Part shown: piece after piece, positions 7,626 through 15,794 of the stretch | Layout: every line of letters starts with the position of its first letter | Position numbering within the stretch: position 1 is the stretch's first letter | Assembly: GCA_020048295.1 (NCBI GenBank) | Contig: JAIFMT010000260.1 | Location: 1-19,397, forward strand | DNA length: 19,397 nucleotides | Reading direction: 5' to 3' | Source of the DNA: Rhodoferax sp. | GTDB lineage: Bacteria > Pseudomonadota > Gammaproteobacteria > Burkholderiales > Burkholderiaceae | Notes under the pieces: generated by a model | What the model was told of the DNA's origin: nothing | Seen by the model: the letters and a program-made list of their open reading frames with translations, nothing else | The model's database searches: none | Made by a program: the position numbers and the translations under genes

Positions 7626-8951
7626 ATGTTTGACTACCAACAACCCGACCCGCGTGGCCACTTTGGCATTTACGGCGGCAGTTTTATCTCCGAGACGCTG
7701 ACCCATGCGGTGGATGAGCTCAAGGCGGCTTACGCCAAGTACCAGTTTGATCCGGCTTTCATCGCCGAGTTTGAATCTGAGCTGGCGCATTTTGTCGGCC
7801 GCCCTTCGCCCGTCTATCACGCTGCGCGCATGAGCCGCGAGATGGGCGGCGCGCAAATCTTCCTCAAACGCGAAGACCTCAACCACACCGGCGCGCACAA
7901 AATCAACAACACCATCGGCCAGGCGATGCTGGCCAAACGCATGGGCAAGCCACGCGTGATCGCAGAGACCGGCGCTGGCCAGCACGGCGTGGCCACCGCC
8001 ACCATCTGCGCCCGCTACGGGCTGGAATGCGTGGTGTACATGGGCAGCGAGGACGTCAAACGCCAAAGCCCCAATGTCTATCGCATGAAACTGCTCGGAG
8101 CCAGCGTGGTACCGGTCGAGTCGGGCAGCAAGACGCTCAAGGACGCGCTCAACGAAGCCATGCGCGACTGGGTGGCCAATGTGGACAACACCTTCTACAT
8201 CATCGGCACCGTCGCCGGCCCGCATCCCTACCCGATGATGGTGCGCGATTTCCAGAGCGTGATCGGCAAGGAATGTCTGGTGCAGATGCCCGAGATGCTG
8301 AAAAGTGCCGGTTGCAGCAGCAGCCAGCCTGATGTGGTGGTGGCCTGCGTGGGTGGTGGCTCCAACGCCATGGGCATTTTCTACCCCTACATCGGCCATG
8401 AAAAAACCCGGCTGATCGGCGTGGAAGCGGCCGGAGCCGGCATGGACTCTGGCCGCCACTCGGCCAGCATCCAGCGCGGCAGCCCTGGCGTGCTGCACGG
8501 CAACCGCACCTACGTGCTGCAAGACGACAACGGCCAGGTGACTGAGACGCACAGCATCAGCGCCGGCCTGGACTACCCCGGTGTTGGCCCGGAACACGCG
8601 CATTTGCATGACATCGGCCGCGCTGAATACGTCGGCATCACCGATGCGCAGGCACTGGCAGCGTTCCACTACCTGTGCCGCACCGAGGGCATCATCCCGG
8701 CGCTCGAATCCAGCCACGCGCTGGCCTACGCCATGCAACTGGCCAAAACCATGCGCGCTGACCAGTCGATCCTGGTCAACCTGTCGGGCCGCGGCGACAA
8801 GGACATTGGCACGGTGGCCGATCTGTCGGGTGCCGACTTTTACTGCCGCCCCAGCTGCCACGGTCAGTCAGTCAAGGGAAATACATCAAACCAGCCTGTA
8901 GCCCTTATGCAGTCTGAGCAGACAGCTAGTTTTTCAGGAGTAGCCAAATGA
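7626..8951 (+). CDS. trpB: Tryptophan synthase beta chain TrpB
   Basis: The 441-residue protein is the classical TrpB1, the PLP enzyme that joins indole and serine to make tryptophan in an alpha2-beta2 complex with Trp[16 protein letters not shown] gives the PLP lysine at residue 92, [13 protein letters not shown] follows, and [13 protein letters not shown] binds the cofactor phosphate. [22 protein letters not shown] closes the conserved core near residue 405. About 30 extra residues follow, longer than the 397-residue E. coli enzyme. Residues about 421-435 of this tail (around [13 protein letters not shown]) are encoded by a repeat copy. The stop overlaps the trpA start as ATGA, so translation of the two is coupled. 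Confidence 0.98.
   Translation: MFDYQQPDPRGHFGIYGGSFISETLTHAVDELKAAYAKYQFDPAFIAEFESELAHFVGRPSPVYHAARMSREMGGAQIFLKREDLNHTGAHKINNTIGQAMLAKRMGKPRVIAETGAGQHGVATATICARYGLECVVYMGSEDVKRQSPNVYRMKLLGASVVPVESGSKTLKDALNEAMRDWVANVDNTFYIIGTVAGPHPYPMMVRDFQSVIGKECLVQMPEMLKSAGCSSSQPDVVVACVGGGSNAMGIFYPYIGHEKTRLIGVEAAGAGMDSGRHSASIQRGSPGVLHGNRTYVLQDDNGQVTETHSISAGLDYPGVGPEHAHLHDIGRAEYVGITDAQALAAFHYLCRTEGIIPALESSHALAYAMQLAKTMRADQSILVNLSGRGDKDIGTVADLSGADFYCRPSCHGQSVKGNTSNQPVALMQSEQTASFSGVAK
8887..8930 (+). repeat. TAGCCC/CAGCTA repeat in the trpB 3' end
   Basis: TAGCCC at 8899-8904 and CAGCTA at 8923-8928 are 24 bases apart, and 29 of 44 positions match the trpF copy without gaps, including CAAA at the left edge and a 10-base TAGCCCTTAT. 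Its middle contains a different dyad, GTCTG (8912-8916) and CAGAC (8919-8923). It encodes part of the TrpB tail and stops just short of the trpA ribosome site AGGAG (8936-8940). Confidence 0.75.
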
Positions 8952-9769
8952 GCCGCATCGCTGCCACCTTCGGGCAACTGCAGGCCCAGGGCCGCAAGGC
9001 GCTGATTCCCTACGTCACCGCCGGCTTTCCGTATGCCGATGTCACACCCGAGCTGATGCACGCCTTTGTGGCCGGCGGTGCGGATGTGATCGAACTTGGC
9101 GTGCCGTTTTCCGACCCCAGCGCCGATGGCCCGGTCATTCAGAGAGCCGGTGACTTGGCCTTGTCTTACGGTATCGGCACGGCCCAGGTGCTCGACATGG
9201 TGCGCCTGTTTCGCACGCACAACCAGACGACCCCCGTGGTGCTGATGGGCTACGCCAACCCGGTGGAGCGCTACAACCAGAAACACGTTGCGCACGGAAC
9301 GGGCAGCGCCTTTGTGCAGGATGCCGCCGCCGCCGGGGTCGATGGCATGGTCATCGTGGACTATCCACCCGAGGAATGTGCCGACTTTGCCGCCGAGCTC
9401 AAAGCCCACGGCATGGACATGATCTTTTTGCTGGCCCCCACCTCAACCGACGAGCGCATGGCGCAAATTGCCCAGGTGGCCAGCGGCTACGTCTATTACG
9501 TCTCGCTCAAGGGCGTGACTGGCTCCGGCGCGCTCGACATCGGTGCCGTGCAAGCCATGCTGCCACGCATCCGTGGGCACATCCACATGCCGCTGGGAGT
9601 CGGCTTTGGCATTCGCGATGCCGCCACCGCCCGGGCAATTGGCAAGGTGGCTGATGCGGTGGTGATTGGCACCAAAATCATCCAGTTGATCAACGACCAG
9701 CCGCGCGACCAGGTGACCGCAGTCGCTACAGCATTCCTGCGGGAAATCCGCAGCGCGCTCGATTCATAA
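8948..9769 (+). CDS. trpA: Tryptophan synthase alpha chain TrpA
   Basis: The 273-residue product is TrpA, which cleaves indole-3-glycerol phosphate to indole and glyceraldehyde 3-phosphate and passes indole to Trp[15 protein letters not shown] supplies the catalytic Glu49 and Asp60, at the same numbers as in E. coli. [13 protein letters not shown] and [14 protein letters not shown] (phosphate binding) are also present. The ATG overlaps the trpB stop by 4 bases, and a good AGGAG lies at 8936-8940 with 7 bases spacing. No trp leader peptide or attenuator is visible upstream of trpF, so regulation is probably through the upstream operon. accD follows after 77 bases. Confidence 0.98.
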   Translation: MSRIAATFGQLQAQGRKALIPYVTAGFPYADVTPELMHAFVAGGADVIELGVPFSDPSADGPVIQRAGDLALSYGIGTAQVLDMVRLFRTHNQTTPVVLMGYANPVERYNQKHVAHGTGSAFVQDAAAAGVDGMVIVDYPPEECADFAAELKAHGMDMIFLLAPTSTDERMAQIAQVASGYVYYVSLKGVTGSGALDIGAVQAMLPRIRGHIHMPLGVGFGIRDAATARAIGKVADAVVIGTKIIQLINDQPRDQVTAVATAFLREIRSALDS

Positions 9770-9846
9770 TGCGCCACGACAGGCCTCGATGCGAGTCACC
9801 GTCGTTGGCCGTCGTGCACTTGTCGCCTTGATATGCAGGAGAAATA

Positions 9847-10719
9847 ATGAGTTGGCTTGAAAAACTGTTACCCCCCAAAATCCAGCACACCGATCCCAAG
9901 GATCGGCGCACCGTGCCCGAAGGCGTGTGGATCAAGTGCCCGGCTTGCGACAGCGTGCTGTACAAGACCGATCTGGAACAAAACCAGAACGTCTGCCCCA
10001 GTTGCAGCCACCACCATCGCATTGGCGCGCGCTCCCGGCTCGACGTCTTTCTCGACAACGAAGGCCGATATGAAATCGGTCAGGAAGTGCTGCCGGTGGA
10101 CGTGCTGAAGTTCAAGGACAGTCGCAAATACCCCGAACGTCTGAAAGAAGCGCTGGAGAACACTGGCGAAACCGACGCGCTGGTGGTGATGGGCGGCACC
10201 GTCATGGGCATTGGCCTGGTGGCAGCGTGCTTTGAGTTTGAGTTCATGGGCGGCAGCATGGGCTCGGTGGTGGGCGAGCGCTTTGTGCGTGGTGTCCATA
10301 CCGCCATTGAGCAAAAGGTGCCGTTTGTGTGCTTCACCGCCACCGGCGGCGCGCGGATGCAAGAAGGTGTGTTGAGCTTGATGCAAATGGCCAAAACCAA
10401 TGCGGCGCTGACCCGGCTGGCCAAAAAGGGCCTGCCCTACATCAGCGTGTTGACCGACCCGACGATGGGCGGCGTGAGCGCCGGTTTTGCCTTTGTTGGC
10501 GACGTGGTGATTGCCGAGCCCAAGGCACTGATCGGCTTTGCCGGGCCCAGGGTGATTGAATCCACCGTGCGCGTGACGCTGCCCGAAGGCTTTCAGCGCG
10601 CCGAATTCCTGCAAACCAAGGGGGCGGTGGACCTGATCTGTGACCGCCGCGAGTTGCGCAAGACCATCGCCAACACGCTGGCCATGCTGACGCGCCAATC
10701 GGCCGATGCGGTCGGCTAA
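9847..10719 (+). CDS. accD: Acetyl-CoA carboxylase carboxyltransferase subunit beta AccD
   Basis: The 290-residue product is AccD, which with AccA transfers the carboxyl group from biotin carrier protein to acetyl-CoA, the first committed step of fatty acid synthesis. A zinc ribbon is visible with Cys31, Cys34, Cys50 and Cys53 (CPACDS ... CPSCSHHHR). The crotonase-type core follows with [23 protein letters not shown] and [18 protein letters not shown] (9837-9841) lies 5 bases before the ATG. In many relatives trpA-accD is followed by folC; here a solute-binding protein gene follows instead. A short hairpin overlaps the stop codon. Confidence 0.97.
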   Translation: MSWLEKLLPPKIQHTDPKDRRTVPEGVWIKCPACDSVLYKTDLEQNQNVCPSCSHHHRIGARSRLDVFLDNEGRYEIGQEVLPVDVLKFKDSRKYPERLKEALENTGETDALVVMGGTVMGIGLVAACFEFEFMGGSMGSVVGERFVRGVHTAIEQKVPFVCFTATGGARMQEGVLSLMQMAKTNAALTRLAKKGLPYISVLTDPTMGGVSAGFAFVGDVVIAEPKALIGFAGPRVIESTVRVTLPEGFQRAEFLQTKGAVDLICDRRELRKTIANTLAMLTRQSADAVG

Positions 10720-10731
10720 GGCAAGCCGTTT
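10713..10731 (+). terminator. Weak candidate terminator at the accD stop
   Basis: CGGCT (10713-10717) and AGCCG (10724-10728) form a 5-base-pair stem with a six-base loop, followed by only three T residues. It begins inside the accD stop region. The short stem and weak T-run make it a doubtful intrinsic terminator, but it lies at the boundary between the trp-accD group and the next genes. Confidence 0.3.
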
Positions 10732-10775
10732 CATCTCTGTTCACCCTGGATCATTGACAACCGTGGAGCAAAATC

Positions 10776-11543
10776 ATGCCGACATTGAGATGGATGTTTT
10801 TCATGCTTTGCGTTCTTTGCGCAGGTCAGAGCTGCGCGCGCACCCTCACTGTCGCTGCTGACCCTTGGTGCCCCTTCAATTGCACGCCGGGCAGTTCCAA
10901 TCAGGGGTACATGGTCGATATGCTGATCGACATATTGTCTGTGCAGGGTTATCAGGTCAAGTACATCGTGCTGCCTTGGTCGCGGGCCATTCGCGACGCT
11001 GAATTTGGGGCAATTGATGGTGTGATTGCGGCCGGGGAGGAAGACGGCACCAAACTGCTTTTGCACAAAACCCCAATCGGCATGTCGGTGCAGGGATTTG
11101 CCACGCGCAAAGGCGAATCGTTCGACTGGCAATCTGTCAATTCGATCGGCACGCGGCGGCTGGAACTGATCAAAAACTATGACTACGGCGATGAGATCAA
11201 GCAGTGGGCTGCCCAGCACCCTGAACAAATTGACACATCGGTTGGCGAGAATCCGTTGGAAACCAGTTTCAAGAAGTTGTTGGCCAAACGCTCGGATGTG
11301 GTGATCAATAACGGTGCCGTCATGAGTTACACACTGCAGCAGATGGACTTGCTTGAAGCCTTCAGCATCAAGCCAACCGGGAAAAATGTACCCCTTTTTA
11401 TTGGCCTATCGCCCAAAATCAAAGACGCCCAAGCATTGGCTGAGCTCATTGACAAGGGTGTTGACAGCATGCGCAAATCAGGAAAGCTGTCCCAATTGCT
11501 GAAAAAGTATGGTCTGCAAGATTGGGATCCCAAATCAAGATAA
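10776..11543 (+). CDS. Periplasmic solute-binding protein (SBP_bac_3-like)
   Basis: The 255-residue protein begins with a Sec signal peptide (MPTLRWMFFMLCVLCAGQ, predicted cleavage after SCA near residue 21). It continues with TLTVAADPWCPFNC, the usual first strand of type 3 solute-binding proteins; Cys32 and Cys36 could form a disulfide. The two-lobe pattern (GYMVDMLIDILSVQGYQV, LPWSRAIRDAEFGAIDGVIA, VINNGAVMSYTLQQ, DKGVDSMRKSGKLSQLLKKYG) fits binding of amino acids or similar small solutes. GGAG at 10765-10768 precedes the ATG by 7 bases. No permease or ATPase gene is adjacent; a histidine kinase follows instead, so it may serve sensing rather than uptake. The ligand cannot be told from sequence. 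Confidence 0.8.
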   Translation: MPTLRWMFFMLCVLCAGQSCARTLTVAADPWCPFNCTPGSSNQGYMVDMLIDILSVQGYQVKYIVLPWSRAIRDAEFGAIDGVIAAGEEDGTKLLLHKTPIGMSVQGFATRKGESFDWQSVNSIGTRRLELIKNYDYGDEIKQWAAQHPEQIDTSVGENPLETSFKKLLAKRSDVVINNGAVMSYTLQQMDLLEAFSIKPTGKNVPLFIGLSPKIKDAQALAELIDKGVDSMRKSGKLSQLLKKYGLQDWDPKSR

Positions 11544-11633
11544 CGCCGGCTTCCATCACAGTCACTTGACCACCCGTCCCCAATTCCTGCTGATCTGCGA
11601 TACGGTGATCGACACTTCAGGGCTGTGATTGAC

Positions 11634-13217
11634 ATGTCAAGTTTTGGAAAGAAGTTATTGCACCGACTGCAATCCTTGCGGGGGGTCATCATCTTGACGG
11701 TGGTGACGGGGGTGTTGCTGGCATCGCTGCTGTCCTATGTGCAGCAGACGTCTGATTTGCAGCAACGCCGCACTGCCGAAATCCAACTGGAACTGCATCG
11801 ACTCGGTACTTTGCTCTCGTTGGCCATGCGTGAGCCCTTGTGGCAGCTTGATGTCGCCCAGGCCAATTCAATCATGGAAGCGGCGTTTGTAAATTCTGAC
11901 GTGTTTCTCATTCAGGTGTGGGATCCTGAAGACCGCGTATTTGCGCTGCGTGAGCGCGCGCCTATTGACATCACCTTGACGGAACAGACCACCCTGCCAG
12001 TGCAGCGCAATGGGATGGTGATCGGCAAGATGTTGATCAAAATGACGAGCGCCAGCTATCTGCAGCAGGTTGCGCAGGTGCGCGACCAGTTTGTGCGCCA
12101 ATTCATTGAAATCACTTTGGTCGCGCTGGTGGTCATCATGTCGCTGATGCATTGGCGTCTGGTGCGGCCATTAGATCGGTTGGTCGGTGCTTCAAAACGC
12201 ATTGAACGGGGCGAACTCGATGCACCCATTCACAAGGACTTTTCGGACGAGGTAGGCGCCCTGGCCGACAGTCTGGAAGCGACACGAATGGCACTGTTAA
12301 ACCTGATCGCACAACTGGAGCAGCGCAACCGGGCACTTGTTGAGTCCAACGAATTGCTGGAGCACCGTGTCGCAGAGCGGACGCAATCCTTGTCAAGCGC
12401 CCTGACGACGCTTGAATTGGCACAAAACGAGATTATTCAGGCCGAAAAATTGGCCTCTTTAGGTCGTGTGGTGGCCGGCGTGGCGCATGAACTCAATACG
12501 CCAATTGGTAACGCGCTGACCGTCGATTCCACGCTGCAAGCTGAACTGTTGGCCCTACAGGCAGAAATGGAAAAGGGGTCGTTGAAAAAATCATCGCTCA
12601 CCACCTTCCTGCAGCGCTTGCATGATGGTTTTGGTTTGTCAGTGGCCAATTTGGTGCGCGCCGCGCAACTGATCAGTGATTTCAAGCAAGTTGCCGTGGA
12701 TCAAACCAGCGACCAACGCCGGGTATTCGACCTCTCCGAAGTAAGCAATGAAGTACTCAACATGCTGCAGCCAAGTCTGCGCAAAACAGGATGTCAGATT
12801 CAGCGCTACCTGGCGGCAGATGTGAAGTGCGATAGCTATCCAGGACGCTATAGCCAGATCCTGACCAATCTGGTGATGAATGCCACCCACCATGCCTATC
12901 CTGCCGGCCAAGGCGGACCCATTGAGGTGCACACCACCGCAGCAGGAAACGACTGGGTGGAACTACGCGTCGTTGACCATGGGGCCGGGATGGATGAGAC
13001 CGTTAGCAGCCGCATCTTTGATCCATTTTTTACCACCAAGATGGGCTGTGGCGGCACTGGCCTGGGAATGAACATTGTGCACAGCCTTGCCACCCGGATA
13101 CTTGGCGGCAGAATCAACGTGCAAAGCACACCGGGGGTGGGCACAACCGTGAGTGTCAGTTTCCCCAGGGTGTTGATCGAAGGCACAGAAACGAATACTC
13201 GAAAACTGGCCATTTGA
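11634..13217 (+). CDS. Membrane sensor histidine kinase (HAMP-HisKA-HATPase)
   Basis: The 527-residue protein has a first membrane helix (about residues 15-36, VIILTVVTGVLLASLLSYV), a periplasmic region of about 115 residues, a second helix (about 155-173), a HAMP linker (RPLDRLVGASKRIERGELDAP region) and a coiled coil. HisKA follows with VAGVAHELNTPIGNAL, phospho-accepting His285 (ATG numbering), then a HATPase domain with N-box NLVMNATHHAYP, DHGAGMD, DPFFTTK and GTGLGMNIVHSLA. ATG 11634 is chosen because CAGGG at 11618-11622 is 11 bases away; an in-frame GTG at 11625 would be only 2 bases from it. No response regulator gene is adjacent. Base composition appears lower in GC than in the housekeeping neighbours, which may indicate transfer. 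Confidence 0.9.
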   Translation: MSSFGKKLLHRLQSLRGVIILTVVTGVLLASLLSYVQQTSDLQQRRTAEIQLELHRLGTLLSLAMREPLWQLDVAQANSIMEAAFVNSDVFLIQVWDPEDRVFALRERAPIDITLTEQTTLPVQRNGMVIGKMLIKMTSASYLQQVAQVRDQFVRQFIEITLVALVVIMSLMHWRLVRPLDRLVGASKRIERGELDAPIHKDFSDEVGALADSLEATRMALLNLIAQLEQRNRALVESNELLEHRVAERTQSLSSALTTLELAQNEIIQAEKLASLGRVVAGVAHELNTPIGNALTVDSTLQAELLALQAEMEKGSLKKSSLTTFLQRLHDGFGLSVANLVRAAQLISDFKQVAVDQTSDQRRVFDLSEVSNEVLNMLQPSLRKTGCQIQRYLAADVKCDSYPGRYSQILTNLVMNATHHAYPAGQGGPIEVHTTAAGNDWVELRVVDHGAGMDETVSSRIFDPFFTTKMGCGGTGLGMNIVHSLATRILGGRINVQSTPGVGTTVSVSFPRVLIEGTETNTRKLAI

Positions 13218-13291
13218 CAAGATTTTCACAACGCCACGCCATTGCGTTGGCACAACCTTGGGTGGGATCCTCCCAGATCAGCGCCCAGATC

Positions 13292-13329
13292 GGCCTGTAG
13301 CCCTTTATTCATGTGCGCTAACAGCTACA
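13292..13329 (+). repeat. TAGCCC/CAGCTA repeat upstream of the nucleoside hydrolase
   Basis: TAGCCC at 13298 and CAGCTA at 13322 are 24 bases apart, and 26 of 38 positions match the trpF copy without gaps, including GCGCTA before the right box. It lies in the 151-base gap between the histidine kinase stop and the nucleoside hydrolase start, the only copy clearly between genes. No convincing promoter is seen elsewhere in this gap. Confidence 0.75.
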
Positions 13330-13368
13330 CTTATTGATATCCCCAACCCTTCATTCCTGCCTGCGACC

Positions 13369-14358
13369 ATGACCCTATCCGCTGCGCGCAAAGTTATTTT
13401 TGACACCGACCCCGGAGTTGATGACGCCATGGCGCTGTATTACGCGCTGGCCCATCCTGGCATTGAGGTGGTGGGCATCACCACCACGTTTGGCAACGTG
13501 ATGGTCGAGCAGGCCACTGCCAATGCGCTGTATTTGTGCGGCCTGGCCGGGCGGCATATTCCGGTGGCGCAAGGTGCTGCCAAACCACTGGTCAAGCGGG
13601 CCGAACCACCACCCGACTTCATCCACGGTGCCGATGGTCTGGGCAACCTGCCGCCGCGTCTGGCCCTGGGCGGTCAGGCCGATGCGCGCCCGGCGGCGCA
13701 GTTCATTGTCGAGATGGCGCGGCAGTTTCCTGGCGAGATCACGCTGGTGGCCGTTGGTCCGCTGGGCAACCTGGCCGCAGCGCTGCAGCTTGACCCGGGC
13801 TTGCCGCAACGGGTGCGCGAAGTCATTTTGATGGGCGGCACGGTCCTTGAGTCGGGCAATGTGTCGCCAGTGGCCGAAGCCAATATCTGGAACGACCCGC
13901 ACGCCGCCGATGCAGTTTTTACAGCGGGTTGGGAGCTGACCATGGTGGGGCTGGACGTGACGCACCAGGTCATCTTGCCGCTGGCGCTGTTCCAGCAGGT
14001 GGCCGACCACCAGATGCACCGCGCCACCGACGCGCTGCTGCACGCTGTCAAGTTCTACAGCGCGTTTTACAGCCAGCACGACGCGCAAGTCGGGCAGGTC
14101 AACGGCTGCTATGGCCACGATGTGCTGGCGTTTGTGATGCTGACGCACCCCGAACTGTTCACGCTACAGCGCGGGCGGGTGCGGGTGGCCGTTGATGGGC
14201 TGGCACAAGGGCAGACCATGATGCAGCGCAAGTCGGTGAGCTACCCGCAGCACGGCTGGCACGACGACATTCCGCACACCCAGGTGTGCCTGCAGGTGCA
14301 AGCGCAAGCCTGCTGCGACGAGGTTGCGCAAACGCTGATGCGCCGCTGGCTGAGCTAG
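13369..14358 (+). CDS. Nucleoside hydrolase (inosine/uridine-preferring family)
   Basis: The 329-residue protein belongs to the nucleoside hydrolase family, which cleaves the N-glycosidic bond of nucleosides to release base and ribose. The calcium-binding signature FDTDPGVDDAMALYYAL (Asp12, Asp14, Asp18, Asp19) is intact. PDFIHGADGLGN, VALGPLGNLA-type and ILMGGTVLESGNVSPVAEANIWNDPHAA segments follow, then NGCYGHDVLAF near the C-terminus. I chose ATG 13369 because family members start just before this signature. The frame stays open upstream to a TTG at 13258, but that adds 37 unrelated residues, including translation of a repeat copy. No clear ribosome site is seen. Substrate preference (purine or pyrimidine) cannot be assigned. 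The gene is convergent with the trpB2-type gene. Confidence 0.9.
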   Translation: MTLSAARKVIFDTDPGVDDAMALYYALAHPGIEVVGITTTFGNVMVEQATANALYLCGLAGRHIPVAQGAAKPLVKRAEPPPDFIHGADGLGNLPPRLALGGQADARPAAQFIVEMARQFPGEITLVAVGPLGNLAAALQLDPGLPQRVREVILMGGTVLESGNVSPVAEANIWNDPHAADAVFTAGWELTMVGLDVTHQVILPLALFQQVADHQMHRATDALLHAVKFYSAFYSQHDAQVGQVNGCYGHDVLAFVMLTHPELFTLQRGRVRVAVDGLAQGQTMMQRKSVSYPQHGWHDDIPHTQVCLQVQAQACCDEVAQTLMRRWLS

Positions 14359-14378
14359 CGCGCCTGGCCGGGCGCGCT
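14357..14378. terminator. GC-rich hairpin between convergent genes
   Basis: AGCGCGCC (14357-14364) and GGCGCGCT (14371-14378) form a perfect 8-base-pair stem with a six-base loop. It lies in the 43-base gap between two convergent stop codons and overlaps the nucleoside hydrolase stop. No T-run follows on either strand, so it is a possible bidirectional pause, barrier or RNA 3' end rather than a classical intrinsic terminator. Confidence 0.45.
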
Positions 14379-14401
14379 AACCTGCACAGGGGCCTGCGGT
14401 G

Positions 14402-15772
14402 TCAAACGCCGTCGGGAACGCTAGGCAGGCCTGCCAGTGCCATGGCCAATTCACTCTCATCGTATTTTTCGTCAGTCAGCTCGCCGGCAAAGTACTTTTG
14501 GTACGCCGCCATGTCCAGGTGGCCGTGACCACATAGGTTGAACAGAATGGTCTCTGCCTTGCCCTCGGCCTTGCAGCGCAGCGCCTCAACAATGGCACCC
14601 TTGATGGCGTGGTTGGCCTCGGGTGCCGGCACGATGCCCTCGGCGCGCGCAAACATCACGCCGGCCTCGAAGCACTCCACCTGGTTGTACGACACGGCTT
14701 CGAGCAGCCCCAGTTGCTTGCAATGCGACACCATCGGTGCCATGCCGTGGTAGCGCAGGCCACCGGCATGAAAACCGGGTGGCGTGAACTGGCTGCCCAG
14801 CGTGTGCATCTTGGTCAGCGGGGTCATTTTGGCGGTGTCGCCAAAGTCATAAGCGTATTTGCCGCGTGTCATTGACGGGCAAGCGGCTGGCTCCACCGCC
14901 ACAATGCGCGGCTTCGGGCCACCGCGCAGGCCATGACCGATGAACGGGAAGGCGATGCCGGCAAAGTTGGAACCCCCCCCGGTGCAGCCCACCACCACAT
15001 CGGGCCAGGTGTCGGCCATTTCCATCTGCTGCATCGACTCCAGGCCAATGATGGTCTGGTGCAGCAGCACATGGTTGAGCACCGAGCCCAGTGCGTATTT
15101 GGTGTCGTCGCGCTGCACCGCCAGTTCGACGGCTTCAGAAATCGCAATGCCCAGGCTGCCCGGATGGTCAGGCCGCTTGGCCAGCACCGAGCGGCCGTAT
15201 TCGGTTTCCATCGACGGCGAAGCCACACAACGTGCGCCATAGGTTTCCATCATGGCGCGGCGGTACGGCTTTTGGTCATACGACACGCGCACCTGGAACA
15301 CTTCAACTTGCATGCCGTACAGCTGCCCGGCAAACGCCAGCGAGGTGCCCCATTGGCCGGCACCGGTTTCGGTGACCAGACGCTTGACACCGGCCTCTTT
15401 GTTGAAAAAAGCTTGCGGCACGGCGGTGTTGGGCTTGTGGCTGCCGGCCGGGCTAACGCCTTCGTATTTGTAATAAATCTTGGCGCAAGTGCCTAGCGCC
15501 TTTTCCAGCCCGTGGGCGCGGTACAGTGGCGCCGGCCGCCACAGCCGGTACACGTCACGCACCGGTTCCGGGATCTCCACCTCGCGCTCGGTGGTCACCT
15601 CCTGCATGATCAGCGCCATAGGAAACAGCGGTGCCAGGTCATCGGGCCCCACCGGCTGCAGGGTGCCGGGGTGCAGCACGGTCGGCAAGGGCTTGGGAAA
15701 GTCGGCTTGCAGGTTGTACCAGGCTTTGGGCATCTGGCTCTCGTCCAACAGGAATTTGGTTTGTTTGCTCAT
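14402..15772 (-). CDS. TrpB2-type tryptophan synthase beta-like PLP enzyme
   Basis: The 456-residue protein is the TrpB2 subfamily of PLP-dependent tryptophan synthase beta chains. Diagnostic features are the long N-terminus with WYNLQADFPKPLPTVLHPGT, RPAPLYRAHGLEKALG, the PLP lysine in YEGVSPAGSHKPNT (Lys113), TETGAGQWGTSLAFA, the subfamily motif VRVSYDQKPYRRAMMETYGA and CTGGGSNFAGIAFPF. TrpB2 proteins lack the usual TrpA contact region and can make tryptophan from free indole and serine, or may act on other substrates. A strong GGAG (15781-15784, minus strand) precedes the ATG by 8 bases. It lies 22 bases after rpiA and is likely cotranscribed with it. A complete trpFBA set is 5 kb away, so this is a second, separate enzyme. 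Confidence 0.93.
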   Translation of the reverse strand: MSKQTKFLLDESQMPKAWYNLQADFPKPLPTVLHPGTLQPVGPDDLAPLFPMALIMQEVTTEREVEIPEPVRDVYRLWRPAPLYRAHGLEKALGTCAKIYYKYEGVSPAGSHKPNTAVPQAFFNKEAGVKRLVTETGAGQWGTSLAFAGQLYGMQVEVFQVRVSYDQKPYRRAMMETYGARCVASPSMETEYGRSVLAKRPDHPGSLGIAISEAVELAVQRDDTKYALGSVLNHVLLHQTIIGLESMQQMEMADTWPDVVVGCTGGGSNFAGIAFPFIGHGLRGGPKPRIVAVEPAACPSMTRGKYAYDFGDTAKMTPLTKMHTLGSQFTPPGFHAGGLRYHGMAPMVSHCKQLGLLEAVSYNQVECFEAGVMFARAEGIVPAPEANHAIKGAIVEALRCKAEGKAETILFNLCGHGHLDMAAYQKYFAGELTDEKYDESELAMALAGLPSVPDGV

Positions 15773-15794
15773 TTTTCTGTCTCCTTCTGCTTGC

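Noticed and set aside
11566..11600. TTGACC between the binding protein and the kinase as an internal promoter
   Set aside because: No -10-like hexamer at suitable spacing; the genes are probably cotranscribed.
13214..13242. TTGACA overlapping the histidine kinase stop as a promoter for the nucleoside hydrolase
   Set aside because: No acceptable -10 sequence occurs at 16-18 bases.
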